DNA of 30,084 nt, taken from IMG/VR virus record IMGVR_UViG_3300020051_000587, positions 1 to 30,084 of that record; one strand, written 5' to 3'. The position numbers and the translations under genes were made by a program. This document shows, in pieces, positions 1 to 8,311 of this stretch. This DNA comes from a virus. Each line of letters begins with the position of its first letter. Position 1 is the first letter of the stretch. The notes under the pieces were generated by a model. That model saw only the letters and a program-made list of their open reading frames with translations. It searched no databases and was not told where the DNA came from.

Positions 1-1
1 G

Positions 2-1492
2 GCTTATCGTGGTGGTGTGAACTATGAAGATGTTCTGGGTACTACCGCAATTTGGGATAGTATCATCTATCGCCTTTTGTATAATCAACAAACCGTAGTT
101 CCCCCAAAGATTGAGAAACCCAAAGGTGACTATGCTGGTGGTTATGTGAAAGAACCACAAGTCGGTTCCCATGAATGGGTTACCTCGTTCGACCTGAACT
201 CCCTGTATCCTATGATTATTGTTCAATACAATATGTCGCCCGAAACTGTGGTTGATGGTCTGGTGCATACTTCGGTAGAACATATGTTACGTGGTGTGAC
301 TGAGACTGACCCTAACTATGCTCTTGCACCAAGCGGTGTTCGTTTCAGTAAAGATAGAGAAGGTATCATTCCTAGTGTGATTCGACAGTACTATAGTGAA
401 CGTAGACAAATTAAGAAGGCGATGTTGGAAGCGCAACAAGAATATGAACAGACTCCCACCAAGGCCTTGTCTAATAAGATTGCGACCCTAGACAACCAAC
501 AAATGTCCATCAAGATTCTTATGAACAGTCTCTATGGTGCATTGGGTAATCGATGGTTCAGATACTTTGACCAACGGGTTGCTGAGTCTATTACTCTTGC
601 GGGTCAGTTGTCAATCAAATGGGCAGAACGAACAGTCAACAGAGAGATGAACAAACTTCTCTCGTCAGACGATGTTGACTACGTTATTGCGATTGACACT
701 GACTCTCTTTATATTAACATGGGTGAACTAGTCAAGAAGTTTAACCCCAAAGACCCCGTGAAGTTTCTTGATAAGATTTCTTCGGAACACTTCGAAGACG
801 TTCTAAAGAAAACCTACCAAGACCTTGCTGACTATACTAATGCATATGTGAATCGTATGGAGATGGGTCGTGAGGTGATTGCTGACCGTGGTATCTGGGT
901 TGCAAAGAAACGATACATCTTGAATGTCCACAACTCTGAGGGTGTTCAGTATGCAGAACCAAAACTCAAGATGATGGGTATCGAAGCTATTAAGTCATCC
1001 ACTCCCATGGTTGTGCGTGATAAGATGAAGGAGATGTTCCGCATACTGGTGAAGGGTACTGAGACTGAGACGCAATCGTTCATTACTAAATTCCGTAATG
1101 AATTCTCTTCCCTACCTGCCGAAGATATCTCGTTCCCTCGTGGAGTGAGTGATGTTAAGAAGTGGGCAGACCGTAAGGTTATTTACAAGAAGGGTACGCC
1201 CATTCATGTGCGTGGTGCGTTATTATACAATCACTACACCAAAGACATCTCTCGTTATGAAACCATCAAAAATGGTGAGAAGGTGAAGTTTGTCTATCTC
1301 AAGACACCCAATCCTATCAAAGAAAACATTATTTCATATCCTGTTAACTTGCCTCGTGAACTTGCGTTGGATAGATATGTGGACTATGACAAGATGTTCT
1401 CCAAGACCTTTCTTGACCCCCTAGAACCTATATTGACTGCGGTTGGTTGGTCAGCTGAACCTCAAGCATCGTTAGAGGATTTCTTCGGATAG
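2..1492 (+). CDS. 43: DNA polymerase, family B (T4 gp43-like), 3' part
   Basis: The replicative DNA polymerase of the phage, cut by the window edge: the frame is open to the first bases, so the amino-terminal exonuclease half is missing and only about the last 496 residues are seen. The palm motifs are clear. Motif A is [10 protein letters not shown], motif B is the [14 protein letters not shown] segment, and motif C is [10 protein letters not shown] with the two catalytic aspartates. The protein ends in LEDFFG; a short hydrophobic carboxyl end of this sort is the usual sliding-clamp contact of gp43 polymerases (family knowledge, not shown here). The stop codon lies 3 bases before the -35 box of the next promoter. 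The family call is secure; the true start is outside the window. Confidence 0.96.
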   Translation, partial: AYRGGVNYEDVLGTTAIWDSIIYRLLYNQQTVVPPKIEKPKGDYAGGYVKEPQVGSHEWVTSFDLNSLYPMIIVQYNMSPETVVDGLVHTSVEHMLRGVTETDPNYALAPSGVRFSKDREGIIPSVIRQYYSERRQIKKAMLEAQQEYEQTPTKALSNKIATLDNQQMSIKILMNSLYGALGNRWFRYFDQRVAESITLAGQLSIKWAERTVNREMNKLLSSDDVDYVIAIDTDSLYINMGELVKKFNPKDPVKFLDKISSEHFEDVLKKTYQDLADYTNAYVNRMEMGREVIADRGIWVAKKRYILNVHNSEGVQYAEPKLKMMGIEAIKSSTPMVVRDKMKEMFRILVKGTETETQSFITKFRNEFSSLPAEDISFPRGVSDVKKWADRKVIYKKGTPIHVRGALLYNHYTKDISRYETIKNGEKVKFVYLKTPNPIKENIISYPVNLPRELALDRYVDYDKMFSKTFLDPLEPILTAVGWSAEPQASLEDFFG

Positions 1493-1495
1493 TGC

Positions 1496-1524
1496 TTGAC
1501 TTTTAAAGGACGTTATGTTATTAT
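1496..1524 (+). promoter_or_regulatory. Sigma70-type promoter, leaderless class
   Basis: The -35 box is TTGACT (1496-1501) and the -10 box is TATTAT (1519-1524), with a 17-base spacer. The predicted start is about 1531, next to the ATG at 1532. The first ten bases around the -35 box (TGCTTGACTTTT) match those of the promoter at 8975. Confidence 0.7.
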
Positions 1525-1531
1525 ATACACA

Positions 1532-2488
1532 ATGAAATATTCTCTTACAATATTCAAGAACACGTTTGACAACCAGACCCATCGGCGTATGGTCTTCGAG
1601 TCGTGGACTGAGTTTGAGAAGTTATTATATGATTTATCCAATAGGGAGGGTAGAAAAGGTGGTAGAGATAGTAGTCCTCTTATCAGTCCTGCTAGTTACT
1701 ACGATGTTACTACTAGGTCTAATAAAAATGTTTCTTCGTGGGGTGGTTGGGCTTGTCTTGACGTTGATGATTATGTTGTACATAGTGATACCACTCGCAG
1801 TCCTGTTGAGTGCTTAAAACAACAACTACAGGAAAGGTATGGTCGATTCTACTATGTGTGTTACAATACCGCATCATCTAAGACTGAACAACCTAAGTTT
1901 AGATTAGTGTTCCCATTGACCCGAAAGGTGGATAGAAAAGACTTACCACACTTCTGGTTCTCTATGAACAAACAATTTGATGGATTGGGAGATAAACAGA
2001 CAAAAGATTTGTCACGGATGTATTATGTCCCCGCACAATATCCTGACGCATATAGTTTCATATTTACCAACGAGGGTGTACATCTTGACCCTGATATGTT
2101 GATGGACAAGTATTCGTTTGTTGAACCGCAGGGCAGAACCTTTATGGATAGGTTACCACCTGAGTTACAGAAAGCGGTGATGGAACATCGTAAGAATTCA
2201 CTAGACAATACTGATATTACTTGGACATCGTATCGTGACTGTCCGTTCTTCCCAAGAAAGTTGGAGAACGAATATCGTGCGATTACTAACACTGGGTGGT
2301 ATCATAAAATGTATCAGATTATGATTGCGGTGGCTGGTAACGCAATCTCAAAAGGTTATCCCATTTCCTCATCTCAGATTGCACAGATGTGTTCTGAGTT
2401 GGACTTGGAAACTGGTAACTGGTATGAAAACCGACCACTTAATAAAGAGGCAGACAGAGCATTGGAGTACATATATCGTAATGGTTAA
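1532..2488 (+). CDS. Primase-like protein (archaeo-eukaryotic primase superfamily, tentative)
   Basis: A 318-residue protein that resembles AEP-type phage/plasmid primases. What is seen: a hydrophobic strand followed by a D-x-D-D cluster (CLDVDDY, residues 77-80), then a YNTASSK segment followed by an FRLVFPL strand with arginine 124, then a KDLSRMYYVP segment. This order matches the metal-binding, nucleotide-binding and third AEP motifs. The carboxyl third is helical and resembles a PriCT-type domain. The frame opens at a TTG at 1496, but that TTG is the -35 box of the promoter, so the ATG at 1532 is the likely start; it has no Shine-Dalgarno sequence and sits at the predicted transcription start. 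It lies directly behind the polymerase, which fits a role in replication priming. It is not a DnaG/gp61-type primase by these motifs. Confidence 0.6.
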   Translation: MKYSLTIFKNTFDNQTHRRMVFESWTEFEKLLYDLSNREGRKGGRDSSPLISPASYYDVTTRSNKNVSSWGGWACLDVDDYVVHSDTTRSPVECLKQQLQERYGRFYYVCYNTASSKTEQPKFRLVFPLTRKVDRKDLPHFWFSMNKQFDGLGDKQTKDLSRMYYVPAQYPDAYSFIFTNEGVHLDPDMLMDKYSFVEPQGRTFMDRLPPELQKAVMEHRKNSLDNTDITWTSYRDCPFFPRKLENEYRAITNTGWYHKMYQIMIAVAGNAISKGYPISSSQIAQMCSELDLETGNWYENRPLNKEADRALEYIYRNG

Positions 2489-2747
2489 GAAATGGGAAGT
2501 AGTACAGGGACGTAAGTCCGAGAAAGATAAGATACTTTTGTATCAAGGTCAAGCAGTTGCATTTCGTGATGTTGCAATGATGTGTATCTTCTTTATGGAA
2601 AATGAAGACAATTTGTATCCGCCCTCTCATGGGTTGAAGGGAGCAGAGATGTTTAAGGACTATATAAAAGAAGTATTAGAGACAAGATGTGTACCTACAG
2701 ATAGTAAGTACGCTATCAAAAAGAATCACGGTGTGGTGAAAGTATGA
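2481..2747 (+). CDS. Hypothetical protein, 88 residues
   Basis: Not recognised. The ATG at 2481 overlaps the end of the primase-like gene by 8 bases, so the two are probably translationally coupled; earlier in-frame starts lie deep inside that gene and are unlikely. The protein is lysine-rich at its start (MVKKWEVVQGRKSEKDK), then has a central helical part with FRDVAMMCIFFMENED, and no signal peptide. Its stop overlaps the start of the epimerase gene. Position suggests a small accessory of the replication block, but nothing in the sequence shows its role. Confidence 0.7.
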   Translation: MVKKWEVVQGRKSEKDKILLYQGQAVAFRDVAMMCIFFMENEDNLYPPSHGLKGAEMFKDYIKEVLETRCVPTDSKYAIKKNHGVVKV

Positions 2748-3682
2748 GAATTTTAATTACAGGTGCGGCTGGTTTTATCGGTAGTCACCTTGCAGATACA
2801 CTATTGGATGATGGGTTTGATGTTGTTGGATTGGACAACTTTAATGATTTCTATGACCCTTTATTGAAACATGATAGAGTACAGTATTTTGGTCACCAAG
2901 TTTTTAACTGCGACCTAAAAGACTTTGATGCTCTTGACGAAGCATTCAATAAACTGCGACCTGACATCGTTATGCATTTAGCTGCACGTGCAAATGTGCG
3001 TGACTCTTTTGGTAAGGAAGTAATTTATCACAAAGATAATATTGATGCTACTCAGAATCTTATTGAAGTATGTAAGATGTATGATGTCGCTAAGGTTGTA
3101 TATGCATCAACCAGTTCTGTATATGGTGGTACACCAATTCCAGCAACAGGTTGGGTAGAAGACGAAGTCACAGGACACCAGTTGAATGCATATGCATACT
3201 CAAAGTATGTCAATGAATGTCAGTTTAAAATATCTGGTCTAAACAATGTAGGTCTACGTTTCTTTACCGTATATGGGCCTTGGGGTAGACCTGACATGGC
3301 ACTGTTTGATTTTACTAAGAATATTGTTGCGGGTAACCCTATCGAGGCATTTAACTATGGTAAGATGAAGCGTGACTTTACCTATATCGGTGATATCATT
3401 GAGGGTATTAAGATTGCAATGTTTACTAATACTAATCCGAACGAAATTTATAATATCGGTAGAGGTAGACAAGTTGAATTGATGCATTTTATTAAGTGCA
3501 TAAGTAAAGAACTAGGAAGAGAGGCAGACGTGGTTCTCGCTCCTCGACATCCCGCTGATACACTAGAAACATTTAGTAACACAGCAAAAATAAGAGAACT
3601 TGGATATAAACCCAAAGTAAACATTGAGGTGGGTGTTGACGCATTCGTTCGATGGTACAAAGAATATTACGGAGTAAATTAA
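2744..3682 (+). CDS. NAD-dependent epimerase/dehydratase (UDP-glucuronate epimerase-like)
   Basis: An extended short-chain dehydrogenase/reductase of 312 residues. The Rossmann motif TGAAGFIG (residues 6-13) binds NAD. The active site is the STSSVYGG serine region followed by the Y150-x-x-x-K154 pair (YAYSKYVNE). Length and the LDNFNDFYDPLLK start resemble UDP-glucuronate 4-epimerases, which convert UDP-glucuronate to UDP-galacturonate. The next gene encodes a UDP-glucose 6-dehydrogenase-like enzyme, whose product would be UDP-glucuronate, so the pair could form a two-step route from UDP-glucose to UDP-galacturonate. The exact substrate is inferred. The gene starts with an ATGA overlap with the gene before it. 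Confidence 0.88.
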   Translation: MRILITGAAGFIGSHLADTLLDDGFDVVGLDNFNDFYDPLLKHDRVQYFGHQVFNCDLKDFDALDEAFNKLRPDIVMHLAARANVRDSFGKEVIYHKDNIDATQNLIEVCKMYDVAKVVYASTSSVYGGTPIPATGWVEDEVTGHQLNAYAYSKYVNECQFKISGLNNVGLRFFTVYGPWGRPDMALFDFTKNIVAGNPIEAFNYGKMKRDFTYIGDIIEGIKIAMFTNTNPNEIYNIGRGRQVELMHFIKCISKELGREADVVLAPRHPADTLETFSNTAKIRELGYKPKVNIEVGVDAFVRWYKEYYGVN

Positions 3683-4668
3683 TGAGTGAAGCAGAATGGG
3701 TAGATGGTGGTGATGGATATGAATATCCAAAGGGTTCGAGAAATGTTGACCCCAATGGAATTCCACAGGAAGTTGCCCTTAAATTAAAGATTGGTATTGT
3801 TGGACATGGATTTGTTGGTGGTGCGGTGGACTACGCATTTACCCATCCAGAAATTGAGAAGTTTTATGTTGACCCGAAATATGGGACAACTATTGATGAC
3901 CTAGTTGATTGGCAACCTCATGTATCATTTATTTGTGCCCCAACACCAATGGCAGAAAGTGGATTTGTTGATGCATCAATTGTAGAAGATGCCGCTCTGA
4001 AACTATTGGAACATACCGAAGGTGGTGTTGTTGTCAAATCAACAATTACTCCAGACATTGTTGACCGTTTATATTCGTCCGTATTTGAGGATGACATCAA
4101 ACGACTAACTATCAACCCTGAGTTCTTGACTGAGTCAAATGCGAAGGAACAGTTTGTTAATGCTAAGTATCACGTAATCGGTGGCCACCCTGACGCATGT
4201 CAAGGTCTTGCACAGTTATATGATGTGTATAGTTTATGTACCGCATCCGAGTATCTCTTTACGTCTGGCCCTGAGGCTGCGTTTGTGAAGTATGGTGTGA
4301 ACTCATTCCTTGCAACTAAGGTAACGTTCTTCAACCAACTCTATGATGCGATTCAGAAGTTTGGTTGTAACTTCCCCACGGTTGCTAATGCGATTGGTAA
4401 GGATGAGAGAATTGGTATCGGTCATACACGTGTGCCTGGTTATGATGGTAAACGTGGTTATGGTGGTGCCTGTTTTCCCAAGGATACAAAAGCATTCACT
4501 TTGTTTGATACTGACTTGACTTTAATTGAAAAGTGTGTTACTATAAACAACAATTACAGAAATAAATATGAACTAGACGAACGTGAGGAGTCAAATAATG
4601 TCAAGTATGATGGACAAGCTGAAGAAAAACAGCAAGATAAAAACAACGGAAGTACTGTCGGAGAGTAA
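3682..4668 (+). CDS. UDP-glucose/GDP-mannose 6-dehydrogenase family protein
   Basis: A 328-residue nucleotide-sugar dehydrogenase; the family oxidises UDP-glucose to UDP-glucuronate with NAD. The NAD site IGIVGHGFVGGAV appears after a roughly 35-residue extension. The NPEFLTES motif and the catalytic-cysteine motif GYGGACFPKDT (Cys264) are intact. It is shorter than bacterial Ugd (about 390-450), the carboxyl UDP-binding domain being largely absent, as in some phage homologues. The start is the ATG at 3682, which overlaps the epimerase stop (TAATG). The last 25 or so residues are low-complexity, rich in N, E, K and Q, and are read across the uvsX ribosome-binding site and start, giving a 71-base overlap; they may be a recent read-through extension. 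Confidence 0.87.
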   Translation: MSEAEWVDGGDGYEYPKGSRNVDPNGIPQEVALKLKIGIVGHGFVGGAVDYAFTHPEIEKFYVDPKYGTTIDDLVDWQPHVSFICAPTPMAESGFVDASIVEDAALKLLEHTEGGVVVKSTITPDIVDRLYSSVFEDDIKRLTINPEFLTESNAKEQFVNAKYHVIGGHPDACQGLAQLYDVYSLCTASEYLFTSGPEAAFVKYGVNSFLATKVTFFNQLYDAIQKFGCNFPTVANAIGKDERIGIGHTRVPGYDGKRGYGGACFPKDTKAFTLFDTDLTLIEKCVTINNNYRNKYELDEREESNNVKYDGQAEEKQQDKNNGSTVGE

Positions 4669-5647
4669 GTTCTTCACAGAAAAAGATATGGTGCCAACCA
4701 ATGTTCCTATGGTGAACGTTGCGTTAGCAGGAAGTATTGACGGTGGTGTCACGCCAGGACTTACAGTTCTAGCGGGCCCGAGTAAGCACTTCAAAACATC
4801 TTTCGCACTGCTTATGGCAAGTGCGTATCTAGATGCAAAGAAGGACGCAGTAATGCTCTTTTACGATAGTGAGTTTGGTAGTCCCCAATCTTACTTTGAG
4901 CAATTCGGGATTGATACCTCACGGGTGTTACATACACCCATCGCCAATGTCGAGGAACTCAAGTTTGACTTAATTGGACAACTTGAGAACATTGACCGAA
5001 ACGATGACGTAATTATTGTTATCGATTCAATTGGCAATCTCGCATCCAAGAAAGAACTAGAAGATGCGATTAACGAGAAGTCGGTGGCAGATATGTCCCG
5101 TGCTAAAGCGCTTAAAGGTTTGTTCAGAATGAGTACACCGTACCTAACTATGAAGAACATTCCGATGCTTGCCGTCAACCACACTTATAAAGAAATTGGT
5201 CTATTCCCGAAGGATATCGTTGGTGGAGGCACAGGGATTTATTACAGTGCAGACAACATCTGGATTCTTGGTCGTAGACAGAATAAGACGGGAACTGAGG
5301 TTACAGGATATGATTTCGTCATTAATGTTGAAAAGTCAAGATATGTTAAGGAGAAGTCTAAGATTCCTATTAGTGTTTCTTGGGAGGGTGGCGTTGAGCG
5401 TAACTCTGGTTTGTTGGACGCTGCTCTTGCTGGTGGTTATGTCAGTAAGCCTAGTAATGGGTGGTATTGTAGAGTTGACCGCTCGACTGGAGAATTGGTT
5501 GACCCCAAAGTAAGGGAGAAGGATACTCTCAAAGATGAGTTCTGGGCACCTATTTGGTCTGGTACAGACTTTGCAGACTTCCTACAGTCCCAATATTCAA
5601 TTACCAAAAAATCATTAGTATCAATGGATGATATTGTAGATGAATGA
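4598..5647 (+). CDS. uvsX: UvsX-like recombinase (RecA family)
   Basis: The strand-exchange ATPase of T4-like phages, 349 residues. The Walker A motif is GPSKHFKTS (K66), close to the T4-type GPSK-x-x-K form, and Walker B is DDVIIVIDSIGN. The conserved LAVNHTYKEIG and VVGGGTG-like (IVGGGTGIYYSADN) segments follow. The track-style upstream GTG at 4583 is less likely than the ATG at 4598, which has a GAGGAG Shine-Dalgarno about 8 bases upstream. Its first 71 bases overlap the end of the sugar dehydrogenase gene in another frame. Together with the polymerase, helicase and primase-like protein it forms the replication/recombination block. Confidence 0.95.
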   Translation: MSSMMDKLKKNSKIKTTEVLSESKFFTEKDMVPTNVPMVNVALAGSIDGGVTPGLTVLAGPSKHFKTSFALLMASAYLDAKKDAVMLFYDSEFGSPQSYFEQFGIDTSRVLHTPIANVEELKFDLIGQLENIDRNDDVIIVIDSIGNLASKKELEDAINEKSVADMSRAKALKGLFRMSTPYLTMKNIPMLAVNHTYKEIGLFPKDIVGGGTGIYYSADNIWILGRRQNKTGTEVTGYDFVINVEKSRYVKEKSKIPISVSWEGGVERNSGLLDAALAGGYVSKPSNGWYCRVDRSTGELVDPKVREKDTLKDEFWAPIWSGTDFADFLQSQYSITKKSLVSMDDIVDE

Positions 5648-6053
5648 GATTGAGTCAAAGTTAAGTGAGAAGATTCACTATGAGATTATTCCAGCCGATG
5701 ATGAACACGGTTGGAATATTCGAATACTAGAAGAGTATCCTGAAACGGTTATCTCTTTTGGTACTATTGAATTTCTTGGAGAAGAAGACCAAGACGGTCA
5801 TCTCTCTTTCAACTTCAGTGTAGTTGAATCACCTGACCCAGATTTATCACCAGAAGACTTGCCTTTTCAAGCATATGTTGGTAGAATACTAGGTTCAGTA
5901 ATTGATACTTCTATCAATGAAGGAACGATGGTTGCCCATGACCAGAAAACGGGTGAAATATTAGCAACCGAAGAAATGACTGAGGAGTTAGACGAACTAT
6001 ATAATGAATATCAATCTAGAACAGACAGTACTGCGGAACTTATTGACCAATGA
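5640..6053 (+). CDS. Hypothetical acidic protein between uvsX and the helicase
   Basis: A 137-residue acidic protein that I do not recognise. It overlaps uvsX by 8 bases and the helicase gene by 50 bases. No signal peptide or membrane segment is visible; the middle reads as alternating strands (GWNIRILEEYPETVISFGTIEFLG) and the end is a Glu-rich helix (MTEELDELYNEYQ). In T4 the position between uvsX and 41 is held by gene 40, a small head-assembly factor; here only the position matches, not a sequence feature, so no function is claimed. Confidence 0.75.
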   Translation: MNEIESKLSEKIHYEIIPADDEHGWNIRILEEYPETVISFGTIEFLGEEDQDGHLSFNFSVVESPDPDLSPEDLPFQAYVGRILGSVIDTSINEGTMVAHDQKTGEILATEEMTEELDELYNEYQSRTDSTAELIDQ

Positions 6054-7416
6054 TGAATATATGCGGAAGGTTCTTCCGTTTATTTCACCTGACTACTTCG
6101 ATGGAGTCTACAAAGGACTCTTTAAAGAAGTCACAAAGTTCGTAGCCAAATACAACAAACTACCTAGTCTTGAATCATTCAAGATTGAGATAGACGAAAA
6201 CAATTCGATGGGTGATGATAACTATCGCATTGCGTTAGACCTACTACCCAACATCTTTACCGCAGAACCAGAAAACCTCGAATGGTTGATTGAACGCACT
6301 GAGAAGTGGTGTCAAGACCGTGCAGTTTATAATGCTGTCATGGAGTCAATCAACATCATCGATGGCAAACATGCGACACTTCAAAAGAATGGAATACCTG
6401 AGATATTGAGTAAGGCCTTGGGCGTTACCTTTGATACCAATATTGGTCACGATTATCTTGCTGATGTCGATAGACGTTATGAATTCTATCATGAACAGGA
6501 AGAACGTATTCCGTTTGACCTTGACTACTTCAATCAGATTACCAAGGGTGGTCTACCAAACAAAACACTAAACATCGCACTTGCGGGTACTGGTGTTGGT
6601 AAGTCATTGTTTATGTGTCACATGGCTGCATCTGGTTTATCACAGGGTCACAATGTACTCTATATTACCATGGAGATGGCAGAGGAACGTATCGCAGAAC
6701 GGATTGACGCAAACCTATTGAACGTGCCTATTGACCAATTGGAGAATTTATCTAAGACTATGTTCACCGACAAGGTGCAACAGATTCAAGCGAAGACTCA
6801 AGGTAAACTTATTATCAAGGAGTATCCGACTGGTCAAGCAAACACGTCACACTTCCGTGCGTTGTTGAATGAGATGAAGTTGAAGAAGAACTTTGTTCCT
6901 GAGATTATCTTTGTTGATTATCTGAACATCTGTTCCTCTGCACGTATGAAAGGTATGGGTGGTGCTATCAACTCTTATTCTTATATCAAGTCTATTGCAG
7001 AAGAGTTACGTGGACTCGCAGTTGAGTTCAATGTTCCTATCATGTCTGCAACCCAGACTACACGTAGCGGTTATTCTAATGACGATGTTGGTCTAGAAGA
7101 TACGTCCGAATCATTTGGACTACCCGCAACTGCTGACCTAATGTTCGCACTCATCTCAAATGATGAACTGAACAATCTTGGTAAGATAATGGTCAAACAG
7201 TTGAAGAACAGGTATAACGACCCGACTCGACATAACAGGTTTACTATAAAGATTGACCGCAGTAAGATGCGTCTCTCCGATGATGATGATGAGGAAATGA
7301 TTCCTAGTCATGACCCCGACAAAGGATGGGATGATAAACCTATATTTGATAACAGTTCTTCTGGTAAGAGGATGTCTCAAGAAAACAACAAGTTTAAAAA
7401 CTTTAGGATGGAATAA
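6004..7416 (+). CDS. 41: Replicative DNA helicase, DnaB family (gp41-like)
   Basis: A hexameric 5'-3' helicase of 470 residues, the usual size of T4 gp41. The amino-terminal primase-interacting domain (residues 1-130) begins NLEQTVLRNLL, a DnaB/gp41-type opening. The RecA-like domain has Walker A AGTGVGKS (K200), a YITMEMAEERIAERID helix, and Walker B IIFVDYLNICS. The ATQTTRSGYSN motif near residue 360 and the SFGLPATADLMFAL segment are gp41 hallmarks. A polar, disordered tail ends NNKFKNFRME. The 50-base overlap with the gene before it suggests coupled translation. Confidence 0.95.
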   Translation: MNINLEQTVLRNLLTNDEYMRKVLPFISPDYFDGVYKGLFKEVTKFVAKYNKLPSLESFKIEIDENNSMGDDNYRIALDLLPNIFTAEPENLEWLIERTEKWCQDRAVYNAVMESINIIDGKHATLQKNGIPEILSKALGVTFDTNIGHDYLADVDRRYEFYHEQEERIPFDLDYFNQITKGGLPNKTLNIALAGTGVGKSLFMCHMAASGLSQGHNVLYITMEMAEERIAERIDANLLNVPIDQLENLSKTMFTDKVQQIQAKTQGKLIIKEYPTGQANTSHFRALLNEMKLKKNFVPEIIFVDYLNICSSARMKGMGGAINSYSYIKSIAEELRGLAVEFNVPIMSATQTTRSGYSNDDVGLEDTSESFGLPATADLMFALISNDELNNLGKIMVKQLKNRYNDPTRHNRFTIKIDRSKMRLSDDDDEEMIPSHDPDKGWDDKPIFDNSSSGKRMSQENNKFKNFRME

Positions 7417-7658
7417 TGGATTATGTATGGCCAATATCAACCGTGGTACTTATGTTCATATCCTACTGGGTCGGTAAGATTCATGGGTTTGTGCATGGCG
7501 AGGACGAGGGTTTCAATGAAGGTATTAAACAAGGAACTCCTGTAGTTGCAACCGCAATACTACGATGGGTGCGTCAAGAAAAGGATATAAATATCAGTGA
7601 CCCTGAAATTAAAGAAATAATCGATAACATAAATGTTGAATGGAAAAATGATAAATGA
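7416..7658 (+). CDS. Small single-pass membrane protein
   Basis: Eighty residues, not recognised. The start overlaps the helicase stop (TAATG) and the stop overlaps the thyX start (ATGA). Residues 5-20 (WPISTVVLMFISYWVG) form one membrane segment, followed by a His/Asp/Glu-rich stretch (KIHGFVHGEDEGFNEG) and a soluble acidic tail. A TATAAATA match at 7586 falls inside this gene. Confidence 0.72.
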   Translation: MDYVWPISTVVLMFISYWVGKIHGFVHGEDEGFNEGIKQGTPVVATAILRWVRQEKDINISDPEIKEIIDNINVEWKNDK

Positions 7659-8311
7659 GTGAAGTAAATCTAATTGCATTAAGTAAACCGTCCGCAGTGA
7701 CAGATTGCCGAACCGCAACTGAGTTGGTGGCATATACTGCTAGGGTGAGTAATCCCAGTAATCAGAATAATACAAAGACGGCTCCTAAGTTGTTGAAGTA
7801 TCTGATTAAAGAGAACCATTGGTCTCCCTTTGAGATGGTGCATATGACTATGGAGATTAAGACTACTCGTGATATTGCACGACAGATTCTACGTCATCGC
7901 TCGTTCTCATTCCAAGAGTTCTCTCAACGGTACGCTGTGAGTGAGAACATTGATGTTGTTCGTGAAGCACGTCTACAGGATGAGAAGAACCGACAGAACT
8001 CTATTGTAACGGATGACACACATATCAAACATGAGTGGCGTCATACTCAAGCGAGGGTACGTAACTTCGTGAAGAAAGAGTATGCTGCCGCACTTGATAT
8101 GGGTATCGCAAAAGAACAGGCACGTGCATTGTTACCCGAAGGTTTGACCGAAACTACTCTTTATATGGCTGGTAGTCTACGTAGTTGGATTCACTACTGC
8201 GACCTTAGACGTGCGAATGGCACTCAGAAGGAACACATGATTGTTGCAGAACAGTGTTGGGACGTTGTGAAGGGACACTTTCCAGAAATTGCAGATATGA
8301 CCAATGACTGA
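7655..8311 (+). CDS. thyX: FAD-dependent thymidylate synthase
   Basis: ThyX makes dTMP from dUMP with methylenetetrahydrofolate, FAD and NADPH, supplying thymidine for phage DNA. The signature RHR-x7-S is exact: R80-H81-R82 to S90, within RHRSFSFQEFSQRY. The HWSPFEMVHMTMEI segment before it and the SLRSWIHYCDLR helix near the end are also typical. At 218 residues it is the normal length for a phage ThyX. It starts with an ATGA overlap and overlaps the next gene by 8 bases. Confidence 0.96.
   Translation: MSEVNLIALSKPSAVTDCRTATELVAYTARVSNPSNQNNTKTAPKLLKYLIKENHWSPFEMVHMTMEIKTTRDIARQILRHRSFSFQEFSQRYAVSENIDVVREARLQDEKNRQNSIVTDDTHIKHEWRHTQARVRNFVKKEYAAALDMGIAKEQARALLPEGLTETTLYMAGSLRSWIHYCDLRRANGTQKEHMIVAEQCWDVVKGHFPEIADMTND

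Noticed and set aside
1496-1531. TTG start giving a 12-residue longer primase-like protein
   Set aside because: The TTG is the first base triplet of the -35 box and lies upstream of the predicted transcription start, so it would not be in the message.
7586-7593. TATAAATA match inside the small membrane protein gene
   Set aside because: Inside coding sequence, before thyX, an early-type gene with coupled translation; A/T-rich chance match is likelier than a late promoter.
7561-7660. Possible holin for the SleB-type hydrolase in the 7416 gene
   Set aside because: One membrane segment only, far from the hydrolase and under a different promoter; nothing specific to holins. Also the hydrolase has its own signal peptide.
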